From Haloferax prahovense DSM 18310 (GTDB taxonomy: Archaea; Halobacteriota; Halobacteria; Halobacteriales; Haloferacaceae), in the NCBI RefSeq assembly GCF_000336815.1, contig NZ_AOLG01000009.1:434864-496430 (forward strand): 61,567 bases of DNA, in the 5' to 3' direction. Under the pieces are notes generated by a model. That model saw only the letters and a list, made by a program, of their open reading frames with translations, was not told the origin of the DNA and searched no databases. Both the position numbers and the translations under genes were made by a program. Numbering within the stretch: position 1 is the first letter of the stretch; the number at the start of each line of letters is the position of its first letter. Positions 50,832 to 59,533 of the stretch are shown in pieces.

Positions 50832-51278
50832 TCAGTTGAGGAGCAGGCCGGCGTCGACGAGGAGCAAGACGGCGACGAGCGCGGCACCGAGGTAGAACGG
50901 CGCGGCCTTCTCGGCCGGCGTGCGGACCTTCTTCTCCGCGAGGCCGTCTTTGGCGCGGGCCCGCCCGACTTCGACGAGGCCGGTCAGGACGAACCAGAGC
51001 ACGAGCATCCCGAGGACGAGGTGGCCGCGGCCGGAGCCGAACAGGCTGTCGACCGTGTAGCGCGTGCCGGCGAGGTGGCCGCCGGTCGCGAACATCACGA
51101 GCGAGGCCCCGCGAGACCACATCGTCAGGCGCGAGACGACCGATTCGAACGCGGCGGCGCGGATGTTCCCGGCGCGGGCGGTCGGCAACACGGCGAGCGC
51201 GAAAAAGAGGACGCTCCCCGTCCAGAGGCCGCCCACGACGAGGTGGAGCGTTGCCATCACGGTGTCGATGAGTGCCAT
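50832..51278 (-). CDS. CopD-like membrane protein
   Basis: 148 residues with four helices. The start MALIDTVMATLHLVVGGLWTGSVLFFALAVLP, with a His in helix one, and RLTMWSRGASLVMFATGGHLAG resemble the CopD/PcoD domain and related haloarchaeal transporters. Conserved His residues (about 12 and 67) could bind copper or heme. It is separated from the copper-ATPase cluster by 11 kb. Confidence 0.75.
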   Translation of the reverse strand: MALIDTVMATLHLVVGGLWTGSVLFFALAVLPTARAGNIRAAAFESVVSRLTMWSRGASLVMFATGGHLAGTRYTVDSLFGSGRGHLVLGMLVLWFVLTGLVEVGRARAKDGLAEKKVRTPAEKAAPFYLGAALVAVLLLVDAGLLLN

Positions 51279-51400
51279 GTCCGTCGGGTTAGTTCAGCGA
51301 TGCTTGAAGGTTTCACCTTCGCTCGGTCGGGACCGGCGGGGAGCTGGATGCGGACGACGGCGCGTGAGCGAGTCAGCGAGTCACCGCCGGGGCACCGACC

Positions 51401-52087
51401 TCAGCGAAGCACGGCGGGCGGCTTCGCCGTCACGTCGAGGTCGGCCGCGTAGTGGAGTATCGGGTCGCCGTCGGGGTGGTCGAAGCCGCAGGCCTCGAAC
51501 ATCGTGTTCGCGCGAATCTCCGCCTCCACGTCCTGTATCGGCCACGGGTCGTGGTCGATGTCGCCGATGACGACGGGCCAGTCGTCCGTGTAAAAGCGGT
51601 AGTTCTCGACGAGGAACGCGTCGAGCGAGCCGGGTTCGAGGGTTCGGACCTCGCCGGTCGGTCGGTAGGTCGCCTCGAACCGCGCTCCCGGCGTCTCGGC
51701 CGTCGCGGGCCGGTAGCTCTCGTAGTCGACCGCGCCGTCTCGCTCCTCCACCGAGATGTTCGCGTAGTGGTACGGGAGCCGGTAGCCCAGTCGGGCCATC
51801 GCCACGCCGAGGCGGTCCGCGGCGTCGAGGGTGAAGAAGTAGACGCCGCGGGGGCCGCCGTCGGCGGGTTCGACGTAGGTCCGGAGGTTCACCTCGGGGA
51901 ACCCCAGTCCGATGGGCGACCCGCGCGGGCGGATGTCCGTCATGTCGAACGAGACGACGCCGAGCCACGCCCGCCCGTCGTGAGTCGCCACCGAGAGCCG
52001 GTCGGGGAGTCGCGGCTCCACGAGGTCGGGGTCGACCGGCCAGTGGGCGAACAGCGTGTGCCGCCAGCGCATCGACAGGAGGTCCAT
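51401..52087 (-). CDS. DUF2071 (YqjF-like) protein
   Basis: 228 residues from the ATG at 52087. The opening SMRWRHTLFAHWPVDPDLVEPRLPDRLSVATHDGRAWLGVVSF and FPEVNLRTYVEP...GVYFFTLDAADRL are the signature of the DUF2071/acetoacetate-decarboxylase-like fold. Enzymatic activity is not established for the family. A 93-codon upstream extension overlaps the divergent aldo/keto reductase gene and is rejected. Confidence 0.9.
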   Translation of the reverse strand: MDLLSMRWRHTLFAHWPVDPDLVEPRLPDRLSVATHDGRAWLGVVSFDMTDIRPRGSPIGLGFPEVNLRTYVEPADGGPRGVYFFTLDAADRLGVAMARLGYRLPYHYANISVEERDGAVDYESYRPATAETPGARFEATYRPTGEVRTLEPGSLDAFLVENYRFYTDDWPVVIGDIDHDPWPIQDVEAEIRANTMFEACGFDHPDGDPILHYAADLDVTAKPPAVLR

Positions 52088-52207
52088 AGCGGCCGTTAGG
52101 ACCGACGACGGGTGTGGGTTTCGGCGGTTCCGGGGCACCGCGAACGCACGGCCGTCGTCCGCCCACCCCGCCGAAACGAACTCCTGTCTGGCGACCAATC
52201 CCCGCCC

Positions 52208-53053
52208 ATGGGACTGGAAAACGCAAGCGGCACGTTCGACATCGGCGGCGACCTCACGGTTCACCGACTCGGCTTCGGCGCGATGCGCATCACCGGCGAC
52301 GACATCATCGGCGAGCCCGACGACGTGGAGAACGCGCGAAAGGTCCTCCACGAGTCGCTCGTCCACGGTATCGACCTCATCGACACGGCGGACTCCTACG
52401 GCCCCGCCGTCTCCGAGCGCCTCATCGGCGAGGCGCTCGCGCCCTATCCGGACGACCTCGTAGTCGCCACCAAGGGCGGACTACTCCGCAACACCGACGG
52501 CGACTGGATGCCAAACGGCGACCCCGACTACCTCCGGAACGCCGTCCTCGGGAGCCTCGACCGCCTTCGGGTGGACACCATCGACCTCTATCAGCTCCAC
52601 CGCCCCGACCCGCACGTCGCCTTCGAGGACTCGGTCCACGCGCTCGCCGAGATGAAAGACGAGGGACTGATTCGGCACGTCGGCCTCTCGAACGTCTCGG
52701 TCGAACAGCTCGACGAGGCGCGCGACATCGTCGACATCGCCACGGTCCAGAACCGCTTCAACGTCGGCGACCGCGAGTTCGAGGCGAGCCTCGACGCCTG
52801 CGAGGCGTACGGTATCGGCTTCATCCCGTGGTACCCGCTCGGCGCGGGCGACCTCGGCGACCGGGCCGACGCCGTCTCCGCGGTCGCGGCGAAACACGAC
52901 GCGACGCCCCAGCAGGTCGCCCTCGCGTGGCTCCTGCACCGCTCCGACGTGATGCTTCCCATCCCCGGTACGTCGAGCGTCTCGCACCTCCGCGACAACG
53001 TGGCGGCCTCCCACATCGACCTCGACGACGAGGACATGGACCGACTCGACTGA
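52208..53053 (+). CDS. Aldo/keto reductase
   Basis: 281 residues from the ATG at 52208. (beta/alpha)8 NAD(P)H-dependent oxidoreductase. Catalytic tetrad visible: Asp and Tyr in IDTADSYGPAVSE, Lys in VVATKGGLL, and His in YQLHRPDPH. The coenzyme-site motif LPIPGTSSVSHLRDN is near the end. Substrate is unknown. Only one base separates it from the macro-domain gene. Confidence 0.93.
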   Translation: MGLENASGTFDIGGDLTVHRLGFGAMRITGDDIIGEPDDVENARKVLHESLVHGIDLIDTADSYGPAVSERLIGEALAPYPDDLVVATKGGLLRNTDGDWMPNGDPDYLRNAVLGSLDRLRVDTIDLYQLHRPDPHVAFEDSVHALAEMKDEGLIRHVGLSNVSVEQLDEARDIVDIATVQNRFNVGDREFEASLDACEAYGIGFIPWYPLGAGDLGDRADAVSAVAAKHDATPQQVALAWLLHRSDVMLPIPGTSSVSHLRDNVAASHIDLDDEDMDRLD

Positions 53054-53054
53054 C

Positions 53055-53573
53055 ATGAACTTCACCGTCGTGCAGGGCGACATCGCCGCTCAGTCGGCCG
53101 ACGCGCTGGTGAACGCCGCTGGGACGAGCCTTCGGATGGGGCCGGGTGTCGCGGGCGCGCTCCGTCGCGGCGGCGGCCCCGAACTGAACGAGGCCGCGAT
53201 GGCGAAGGGGCCGAGAGACCTCGGTGCGGTCGCCGTCACCGACGCCTTCGACCTCGACGCAGAGGTCGTGATTCACGCCGCGGCGATGCCGCACTACGGC
53301 GACGGGCGGGCGACCGCCGAGAGCATCCGCGACGCCGCGCGAAACGCCCTGCGAGCCGCGGACGACCGCGGTTGCGAGTCGCTCGTGATTCCGGCGCTCG
53401 GTTGCGGTATCGCCGGGTTCGACCTCGCCGACGGCGCGCGACTCATCTGCGAGGAACTCCGGGCGTTCGAGCCGAGTTCGCTCCGCGACGTTCGGTTCAT
53501 CGCCTACGCGGACGACGAGTTCGAGACGATTTCGCGGGTCGCCGACGCGGTCGGGGCGGCGACGGAGGAATAA
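53055..53573 (+). CDS. Macro-domain protein (ADP-ribose-binding)
   Basis: 172 residues forming one complete macro domain: VVQGDIAAQSADALVNAAGTSLRMGPGVAGALRRGGG (Asn and Gly-rich loop that binds ADP-ribose), VIHAAAMPHY, and SLVIPALGCGIAGFDLADG. The active Asn-Gly-His layout resembles MacroD-type hydrolases, which remove ADP-ribose or deacetylate O-acetyl-ADP-ribose. In an operon with an aldo/keto reductase upstream and a zinc-type protein 2 bp downstream. Confidence 0.93.
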   Translation: MNFTVVQGDIAAQSADALVNAAGTSLRMGPGVAGALRRGGGPELNEAAMAKGPRDLGAVAVTDAFDLDAEVVIHAAAMPHYGDGRATAESIRDAARNALRAADDRGCESLVIPALGCGIAGFDLADGARLICEELRAFEPSSLRDVRFIAYADDEFETISRVADAVGAATEE

Positions 53574-53575
53574 CA

Positions 53576-53830
53576 GTGGGCGACACGGCCGACTCGGACC
53601 TGTCGGCGGGCGAAACCCACGGAGCCGCCGACGAAGACGCCGACCCGGTGCTGTGCCCCGTCTGCTCGACGCCCTACGACTCCGTCTCGCTCCACGACCG
53701 CGGCCTGCTCGTCAATCTCCTCGACAACGAGCGGTACCGTCGCGTCTGCTTCGAGCCGGTCGAACGCGACGGGCGGCCGCACGTCCGGTTTTTCCACCAC
53801 ACTCACGAGCAGGTCGGCGCGGACGACTGA
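53576..53830 (+). CDS. Short Cys-pair protein, 84 aa
   Basis: GTG start at 53576, 2 bp after the macro-domain stop. An acidic N-terminus leads to VLCPVCSTPYDSVSLHD (a CxxC knuckle), a later single Cys and a FFHHTHEQVG histidine cluster that could complete a zinc site. Not recognised as a family with known function. Confidence 0.72.
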   Translation: MGDTADSDLSAGETHGAADEDADPVLCPVCSTPYDSVSLHDRGLLVNLLDNERYRRVCFEPVERDGRPHVRFFHHTHEQVGADD

Positions 53831-53884
53831 CTGAGTGAGAGTGAGGTGGCGAGCGGGTGCGGAGGCGCAAGCGACGCGTCCGGC

Positions 53885-54913
53885 CTAACTCCACGGGCGT
53901 TCCGTGAACTCGCCGGCCTCGATTTCGCGCTCTATCTCGCGGAGCGTCGCGTCGTCGACGCTGACGAGGTGGCAAAGCGGGTGGCCGGGCGCGGCGACCG
54001 GGTTCTGGAGGACGCCGGCGACGAGCCCTGTGAAGGGGGCCGAGACGCGCTTGTCTCTCGTCTTGAAGTGGTCAGAGATGGTGCAGATGGTGTCGCCCTC
54101 GTGGACCAGCGGCACGTCGCCGTACTGCATCTCGACGAGGCCGCCAACGTCGGCGCGGAGCCACGTCTTGTCCGTCGCGGAGTCGATGACGCGCGTCCAG
54201 CCCGGCCAACTGACCGGCTTCTCCGGGAGGACGCCGTACTCGGCGAGGACGCTCTCGACGCCTTCGAGCGCGCGGTCGACCATCGCGGGCTGGAAGCGGT
54301 GGGCGCGGCCCATCTCGACGGTGATGGTCGGAATCCCGTCGTTCGTGGCGACGGTGCGGAGCGAACTCGCCTCGGCCTCGCCCGAGAGGATGAGGTTCGC
54401 GCCGAACGACCGCGCGAGGCGGGCGACCTCGGGGCGGTTCATATCGGCGCGGACGTGGTACATCGTCGTCCGGTTGCGCGTCGAGGTGTGGAAGTCGATG
54501 CCGAGGTCGCAGGGCTCGACGAACCGACGGTAGATCTGGTTCGCCATGCGCTCGGCCGTGTTCGCGCCGTCGCGGCCGGGGAACGACCGGTTCAGGTCGA
54601 GGTCGTAGATGGGGATGTAGCGCTGTTGGGCGAGGTAGCCCGGAACGTTCGCCACGTGGATGCAGACGATGGTCCCGTGGATGTCGGCGGGGTTGTACCG
54701 GCTCGCGACCTCCTGCATCACCTTCACGCCGTTGAGTTCGTCGCCGTGGAGCGCCGCGGTCATGAAGACCGACGGCCCGCCCTGCTCGCCGTTGATGACG
54801 GTGACGGGTATCTCGACGGGGTCGCCGAGGTACGTCTCGCTGATTTCGTACCTGAGGTGTCGCACCTCGCCCGGCGGCACCTCCGAGTCGTACCTGAACG
54901 GTTCGGGGTCCAT
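53885..54913 (-). CDS. Succinylglutamate desuccinylase/aspartoacylase-family zinc hydrolase
   Basis: 342 residues from the ATG at 54913. Zinc ligands are HGDE (in TAALHGDELNGVKV, about 63-66) and His in DLGIDFHTSTRNR (about 137). LDLNRSFPG is the substrate-binding motif, and the C-terminal half is beta-rich. It hydrolyses an N-acyl or similar amide bond; specificity is not determined. The longer ORF start lies inside a promoter region. Confidence 0.92.
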   Translation of the reverse strand: MDPEPFRYDSEVPPGEVRHLRYEISETYLGDPVEIPVTVINGEQGGPSVFMTAALHGDELNGVKVMQEVASRYNPADIHGTIVCIHVANVPGYLAQQRYIPIYDLDLNRSFPGRDGANTAERMANQIYRRFVEPCDLGIDFHTSTRNRTTMYHVRADMNRPEVARLARSFGANLILSGEAEASSLRTVATNDGIPTITVEMGRAHRFQPAMVDRALEGVESVLAEYGVLPEKPVSWPGWTRVIDSATDKTWLRADVGGLVEMQYGDVPLVHEGDTICTISDHFKTRDKRVSAPFTGLVAGVLQNPVAAPGHPLCHLVSVDDATLREIEREIEAGEFTERPWS

Positions 54914-55038
54914 GGGACGTTCATCGGAGCCGACGGGTAAGAAGGTTGACCGGCTTCGGGCCTCGTCCGGACAGACGCGGGACAATACGGCTATCTCCGC
55001 CGCAGTCGTCTGTCTCCTCGAGAGATGTGTATCCACAG

Positions 55039-55191
55039 ATGACGGCGAAACGTCCGGTCTGCAAGCGGTGCGGTTCCCCCACGGGTCCCGGTGGCGTGGT
55101 CGTCCGACACGCCGGCTCGGACCCCCTGCAGGTGTCGGAGTGCGGGCGCTGCGGCGCGATTATCGATATCGGCGGCAGGACCCGTTGGTGA
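55039..55191 (+). CDS. 50-residue double-CxxC zinc-ribbon protein
   Basis: Starts MTAKRPVCKRCGSPTGPGG and continues with SECGRCGAIIDIGGRTRW: C8-x2-C11 and C35-x2-C38, a classic zinc ribbon. The upstream 31 codons of the longer ORF have no family character. Lies 59 bp before the flavin oxidoreductase. Likely nucleic-acid- or protein-binding. Confidence 0.75.
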   Translation: MTAKRPVCKRCGSPTGPGGVVVRHAGSDPLQVSECGRCGAIIDIGGRTRW

Positions 55192-55249
55192 ACTGACGCG
55201 GCGACGACCGTCGCGTCGATTTACGTCGCTCGCGCGCCATGTCGTCCTC

Positions 55250-56596
55250 ATGGCGACTCCTCGGCTCGACGACCCGCTCGACATCGGCGGGTTCACGCTC
55301 CGAAACCGGCTCTACCGCGCGCCGGTGCTCGAATGTGCGGGCACCGGTCCCGAGACCCCCAAGCGCCTCGCGGCCGAACTCGAACCCGCGGCGCGGGCCG
55401 GTGCGGGACTCATCTGTCAGGGCGCGACTATCGTGCGCGAGACGGGTGGCTGCGCCGCGCCGGGGATGACGCGAATCGCGGACCCGGAGTTCGCGGCGTC
55501 GCTGTCGGCGGTGACCGAGCGAATCCACGACCACGGCGCGGCCGTCGCGGTCCAGTTGGAGTACGGCGGCCTGCGGAGCATGGAGACGTGGCACGCCGAG
55601 TACCGGCGCGACCACCCGGATTTGCAACAGCTCGCCGTCTCCCGGCCGCCGCGACTCCTCAGACTCCTCGACGCCCTCGGCTTTCTCGACTACGACGCGC
55701 GCGTCATGACGACCGACGAGGTGTACGAACTCGCGGCCGACTTCGGTCGCTCCGCCGCGATGGCGGTCGACGCCGGCTACGACGTGGTCCACGTCGCCGG
55801 CGCGAACATGGGTATCGTCCACCAGTTCCTCTCGCCGTTCTACAACCGCCGGGACGACGAGTTCGGCGACGGCGTCCGGTTTTTGGAGGTCGTCGCCGAC
55901 GAGGTTCGCTCGCAGGTGGGCGACGTGCCGCTCATGACGAAAGTGCCGGCGGAGACGGCCGCGCCGCCCGGCATCCGCCGACGCCTGACCGAGGACGACG
56001 CGGTCGAAATCTGTCGTCGACTCGACGAGGCGGGTTACGACGCGCTCGTCCCCGTTTCGGGGTCGGTGTTCTGGGACGCGAGCATCGTCCGCGGGTCGTT
56101 CCCGGCCCGCGCGTGGCGCGACGACCGCTACCGCGACGGCTACGCCGCGGCCTTCGGCGGCCCGCTTCGGGCGCGACTCGTCGAACTCGGCAACCGAATC
56201 GAGGCGGCGTGGTATGACTTCGACCCGGCGTGGAACGCCGACCTGTGCCGCCGGGTCCGCGACGCCGTCTCGGTGCCCGTGCTCTGCGAGGGCGGCATCC
56301 GCGAGCGCGGCGAAATCGACCGGCTGCTCGGCGACGCCTGCGACGCCGTCGGGATGGCTCGGCCGTTCTACGCCGAACCGGAACTCCCCGCGCGACTGCT
56401 CGGCCGCGATGTCCCGGCCGGCACACGGGTCGTCTGCGAGAACTGCAACAACTGCGCGGTGCCGCAGGCGACGGGCGCGCCGGGCGTCTGTCGAACGCCC
56501 GACGTGTTGGCTCGCGCGGGAACCCTCAGAATGGAGGGAGCATACGACACAGACACCGAGACGGCGGACGACGACGAGCCCGACCCGGTGGGTTAA
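55250..56596 (+). CDS. Old-Yellow-Enzyme-like NADH:flavin oxidoreductase
   Basis: 448 residues from the ATG at 55250. FMN-binding TIM barrel: LDDPLDIGGFTLRNRLYRAPV, a modified active-site region (VAVQLEYGG), VHVAGANMGIVHQFLSPFYNRRDDEFG and EGGIRERGEIDRLLGDACDAVGMARPF. The C-terminus has CENCNNCAVPQATGAPGVC, a Cys set like the [4Fe-4S] site of 2,4-dienoyl-CoA reductase, but the FAD/NAD domain that normally follows is missing, so electrons must come from elsewhere. Substrate unknown; a dienoyl-CoA-like compound is possible. Confidence 0.9.
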   Translation: MATPRLDDPLDIGGFTLRNRLYRAPVLECAGTGPETPKRLAAELEPAARAGAGLICQGATIVRETGGCAAPGMTRIADPEFAASLSAVTERIHDHGAAVAVQLEYGGLRSMETWHAEYRRDHPDLQQLAVSRPPRLLRLLDALGFLDYDARVMTTDEVYELAADFGRSAAMAVDAGYDVVHVAGANMGIVHQFLSPFYNRRDDEFGDGVRFLEVVADEVRSQVGDVPLMTKVPAETAAPPGIRRRLTEDDAVEICRRLDEAGYDALVPVSGSVFWDASIVRGSFPARAWRDDRYRDGYAAAFGGPLRARLVELGNRIEAAWYDFDPAWNADLCRRVRDAVSVPVLCEGGIRERGEIDRLLGDACDAVGMARPFYAEPELPARLLGRDVPAGTRVVCENCNNCAVPQATGAPGVCRTPDVLARAGTLRMEGAYDTDTETADDDEPDPVG

Positions 56597-56623
56597 TAAG
56601 GCTCTCGTCGGTCAATCTGGGTA

Positions 56624-56998
56624 ATGGCGCGCGACCGGTCCGCGATGGAGTCGGCCGAACTGACGGCGGTGCTCGACGCGCTCGACGACGCGGACGCACG
56701 AGCCATCATCAGAGGACTCGAAGAACCCATGACGGCAAGTGAAATTTCAGACACGTGTGACATCCCGCTTTCGACGACGTACAGGAAGTTGGACCTGCTC
56801 ACCGACGCGGCGCTCCTCGCCGAGGGGACCCAGATTCGCGCGGACGGTCACCACGCGACGACCTACGAGGTCGCCTTCGACGAGGTTCGAATCGCTCTCA
56901 ACGAGGACCGCGACTTCGACGTCGCGGTCGGCCGCCCGGAGCAGACGCCCGACGAACGCCTCGCGGACATCTGGTCGCGGGTCCGGAGGGAGACCTGA
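56624..56998 (+). CDS. Winged-helix transcriptional regulator
   Basis: 124 residues. LDALDDADARAIIRGLEEPMTASEISDTCDIPLSTTYRKLDLLTDAALLAEG is a helix-turn-helix with a wing, ArsR/DUF-type, followed by a basic-acidic tail. It overlaps the next gene by 1 nt, and this regulator-membrane pair recurs in haloarchaea. Probably controls its own operon. Confidence 0.88.
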   Translation: MARDRSAMESAELTAVLDALDDADARAIIRGLEEPMTASEISDTCDIPLSTTYRKLDLLTDAALLAEGTQIRADGHHATTYEVAFDEVRIALNEDRDFDVAVGRPEQTPDERLADIWSRVRRET

Positions 56999-57291
56999 TG
57001 GGGCACCTCAGCGCCTCGCCGACGATTACGACGATGATCATCGTCGTCAAGACGGGCATCCTCGTCCTCGGCGGGCTCATCACCTACTTCAGCTACAAGG
57101 CGTACCGGAACACCGGGGCGGCGTCGCTCCGCGCGCTCGCGCTCGGCTTCGGTGTCGTCACGCTCGGCGCGATGCTCGGCGGCGCGCTCGACGTGATTCT
57201 CAACGTCGACCTCGCCACCGGACTGCTCTTCGACTCGGTGCTGACGCTCGTCGGCTTCGCGGTCATCACCTACTCGTTGTACGTCGACTGA
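56998..57291 (+). CDS. Three-helix membrane protein paired with the regulator
   Basis: 97 residues: helices TITTMIIVVKTGILVLGGLITYF, LALGFGVVTLGAMLGGAL and GLLFDSVLTLVGFAVITYSLYV. The regulator gene ends on its ATG (ATGA overlap), the arrangement of a sensor-type membrane partner with a DNA-binding protein. Function unknown. Confidence 0.85.
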   Translation: MGHLSASPTITTMIIVVKTGILVLGGLITYFSYKAYRNTGAASLRALALGFGVVTLGAMLGGALDVILNVDLATGLLFDSVLTLVGFAVITYSLYVD

Positions 57292-57356
57292 GCTGGTTCG
57301 GGAGGCTGCTCTCGGATGGCCCCGACCGAGTCCAATCGAACCGCCTTCGAACCAGC
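57292..57356 (+). terminator. Long stem-loop after the regulator/membrane operon
   Basis: GCTGGTTCG (57292-57300) pairs exactly with CGAACCAGC (57348-57356), enclosing a smaller CTCGG/CCGAG stem. It begins right after the stop codon. It may help end or stabilise the transcript; it lacks the T-run of a classic archaeal terminator. Confidence 0.35.
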
Positions 57357-57519
57357 CCGTAACTCGCGGTCGCGCCCCCGCCGTTTCTGTCACGTCTCTC
57401 GGTCGTGAACCACAGCGATATCCCGGAGCGTGCCGCTCGTCACCACGAATCAATGGTCGCAGATATTATTGCCTAAATTGTGCAAAACCGTTATTAGGTA
57501 GCGGCCGGTACCAGTAGGT

Positions 57520-57945
57520 ATGTCCGACGACGAACTGAACGATATCCGGCAGCAGAAACGCGAACAGCTCGAATCCAATCTCCGCGGCGACGGCGGAAGC
57601 ACGGCGAAAGGAGCCGCAGATTCCCCCTCGGAGCCCGTCCACGTCGACGGCGCTGAGGTCCTGGAAGACGTCGTCTCCACGAACGACGTGGTGCTCGTCG
57701 ATTTCTACGCGGACTGGTGTGGTCCGTGCAAGATGCTCGAACCCACGGTGAAGAAACTCGCGCAGAACACCGACGCCGCGGTCGCCAAGGTCGACGTGGA
57801 CGCGAACCAGGAGCTCGCCGCACAGTACCAGGTTCGGGGCGTCCCGACGATGGTGCTTTTCGCCGACGGCGAGGCGGTCGAACAGCTCGTGGGCGTCCGC
57901 GGCTACGACGACCTGAAGAACCTCGTCGAATCCCACCTCGCGTAA
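57520..57945 (+). CDS. trxA: Thioredoxin
   Basis: 141 residues. An acidic N-terminal extension of about 40 residues precedes a canonical domain: VVLVDFYADWCGPCKMLEP (Cys67 and Cys70), VDANQELAAQYQVRGVPTMVLF with the cis-Pro loop. Reduces protein disulfides in the cytoplasm. A TATA-like GTTATTAGG lies 26 nt before the ATG, predicting a leaderless mRNA. MSDDELNDIRQQKREQLESN is a normal haloarchaeal extension. Confidence 0.96.
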   Translation: MSDDELNDIRQQKREQLESNLRGDGGSTAKGAADSPSEPVHVDGAEVLEDVVSTNDVVLVDFYADWCGPCKMLEPTVKKLAQNTDAAVAKVDVDANQELAAQYQVRGVPTMVLFADGEAVEQLVGVRGYDDLKNLVESHLA

Positions 57946-58005
57946 GCGTTCTCTCCCCCCGAGACTCGGGGTCGATTTATTGACGCTCTCGTCCGACCTT
58001 CGGGT

Positions 58006-59484
58006 ATGCAACTCCTCGCCGAACCCATCGACATCGGAACCCGGTCGCCGACGGTCCTCCTGAACGAGAGCGACGCGGCCGAACTCGGGGTCCACGCGCT
58101 CGAACGCGTCCAACTGCGGCGAGACGGGCGGACGACCATCGCCATCGTGGAGCTGACGGACGAACTCGTTTCTGAGGGGACTCTCGGCGTGACGCGCCGG
58201 CTCGGTCACATCGAGGGCGAGGTCGAGGTTTCGGTCGCGCCGCAACCCGACTCGGTGTACTACATCCGCAAGAAGCTCGACGACATCGAACTCGAAGCCG
58301 ACGAACTGTCCCAACTCGTCCGCGACATCTACGAGGAGCGCCTCGCCGACGTGGAACTCGGGGCGTACGTCTCTGGAATCTACACGAACGGGCTGTCGAT
58401 GGAAGAGACGATGCACCTCACGGAGTCGATGGCGGACGTGGGCGAGACCATCACGTGGGAAGAGCCGGTCATCGCCGACAAGCACTCCATCGGGGGCGTC
58501 GCGGGCAACCGCGTCACGCCGATTCTCGTCCCCATCGTCGCCGCGGCGGGGCTGAAGATTCCGAAGACCTCCTCGCGGGCCGTCACCTCCGCGGCGGGTA
58601 CCGCAGACACGATGGAGGTCCTCTGCGACGTGGAGTTCTCCGTCGCGGAGATACGCGATATCGTCGGGAAGACTGGCGGCTGTCTCGTCTGGGGCGGCGC
58701 GGTGAATCTCTCGCCGGTCGACGACCGCATCATCCGCGCCGAGACGCCGCTCTCTATCGACCCCAAGGGGCAGCTCATCGCCTCCGTCCTCTCGAAAAAG
58801 AAGAGCGCCGGCTCGACCAACGTCGTCGTCGACATCCCCTACGGCGAGGGCGCGAAAGTCGAGAGCCTCGCCGAGGCGCGCGAACTCGCGAAGGACTTCA
58901 ACCGCGTCGGCGACCACCTCGGGATGGCGGTCGAGTGCGCCATCACGAACGGGGTCGCGCCGGTCGGCCGCGGGGTCGGTCCCGTGCTCGAAGCCCGCGA
59001 GGTCCTCGCCACGCTCGCCGGCGGCGGCCCGAACGACCTGCGGGTGAAGGCGATTCGCCTCGCCGACGTGCTGTTCGAGTCCGTCGGCGTCGACGCCGAC
59101 GCCGCCGAGATTCTGGACTCGGGGCAGGCCGAAGAGACCTTCCGCGAGATACTCGCCGCGCAGAACGGCGACCCCGACGTGGAGGCGGCGGACCTCTCGC
59201 CCGGCCGACACACCGTCGCGGTCCGCGCCGACCGCGACGGCGTGGTCACCCACGTCAACAACCGCCTCGTCAACGAGGTCGCTCGCCGGGCCGGCGCGCC
59301 GAGAGACCCCGGCGCGGGCCTCGAACTCCACCGCCGCGTCGGCGAGATGGCCGCCAGCGGCGAGACGCTGTTTACCGTCCACGCCGAGTCCGAGGACAAA
59401 CTCGCCGACGCGAAGGCGCTCTCAGAGCGTGTCGAGACCGTCCGGGTGCGACACCCCGACGAGGCGCTCGTCGACCGGGTCTGA
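58006..59484 (+). CDS. deoA: AMP phosphorylase
   Basis: 492 residues. Member of the thymidine-phosphorylase family; the archaeal AMP phosphorylase converts AMP and phosphate to adenine and ribose-1,5-bisphosphate. Seen: an 80-residue N-terminal domain typical of the archaeal enzyme, phosphate-binding ADKHSIGGVAGNR and KTSSRAVTSAAGTADTMEVL, then LVWGGAVNLSPVDDRIIRAE. A TTTATT element is about 29 nt upstream. It is followed by the isomerase that acts on its product. Confidence 0.95.
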   Translation: MQLLAEPIDIGTRSPTVLLNESDAAELGVHALERVQLRRDGRTTIAIVELTDELVSEGTLGVTRRLGHIEGEVEVSVAPQPDSVYYIRKKLDDIELEADELSQLVRDIYEERLADVELGAYVSGIYTNGLSMEETMHLTESMADVGETITWEEPVIADKHSIGGVAGNRVTPILVPIVAAAGLKIPKTSSRAVTSAAGTADTMEVLCDVEFSVAEIRDIVGKTGGCLVWGGAVNLSPVDDRIIRAETPLSIDPKGQLIASVLSKKKSAGSTNVVVDIPYGEGAKVESLAEARELAKDFNRVGDHLGMAVECAITNGVAPVGRGVGPVLEAREVLATLAGGGPNDLRVKAIRLADVLFESVGVDADAAEILDSGQAEETFREILAAQNGDPDVEAADLSPGRHTVAVRADRDGVVTHVNNRLVNEVARRAGAPRDPGAGLELHRRVGEMAASGETLFTVHAESEDKLADAKALSERVETVRVRHPDEALVDRV

Positions 59485-59533
59485 ACGCCGTCTCCGCGGC
59501 GACCTTTTTCCATTCGACGCCCGTAGTTCCCGC

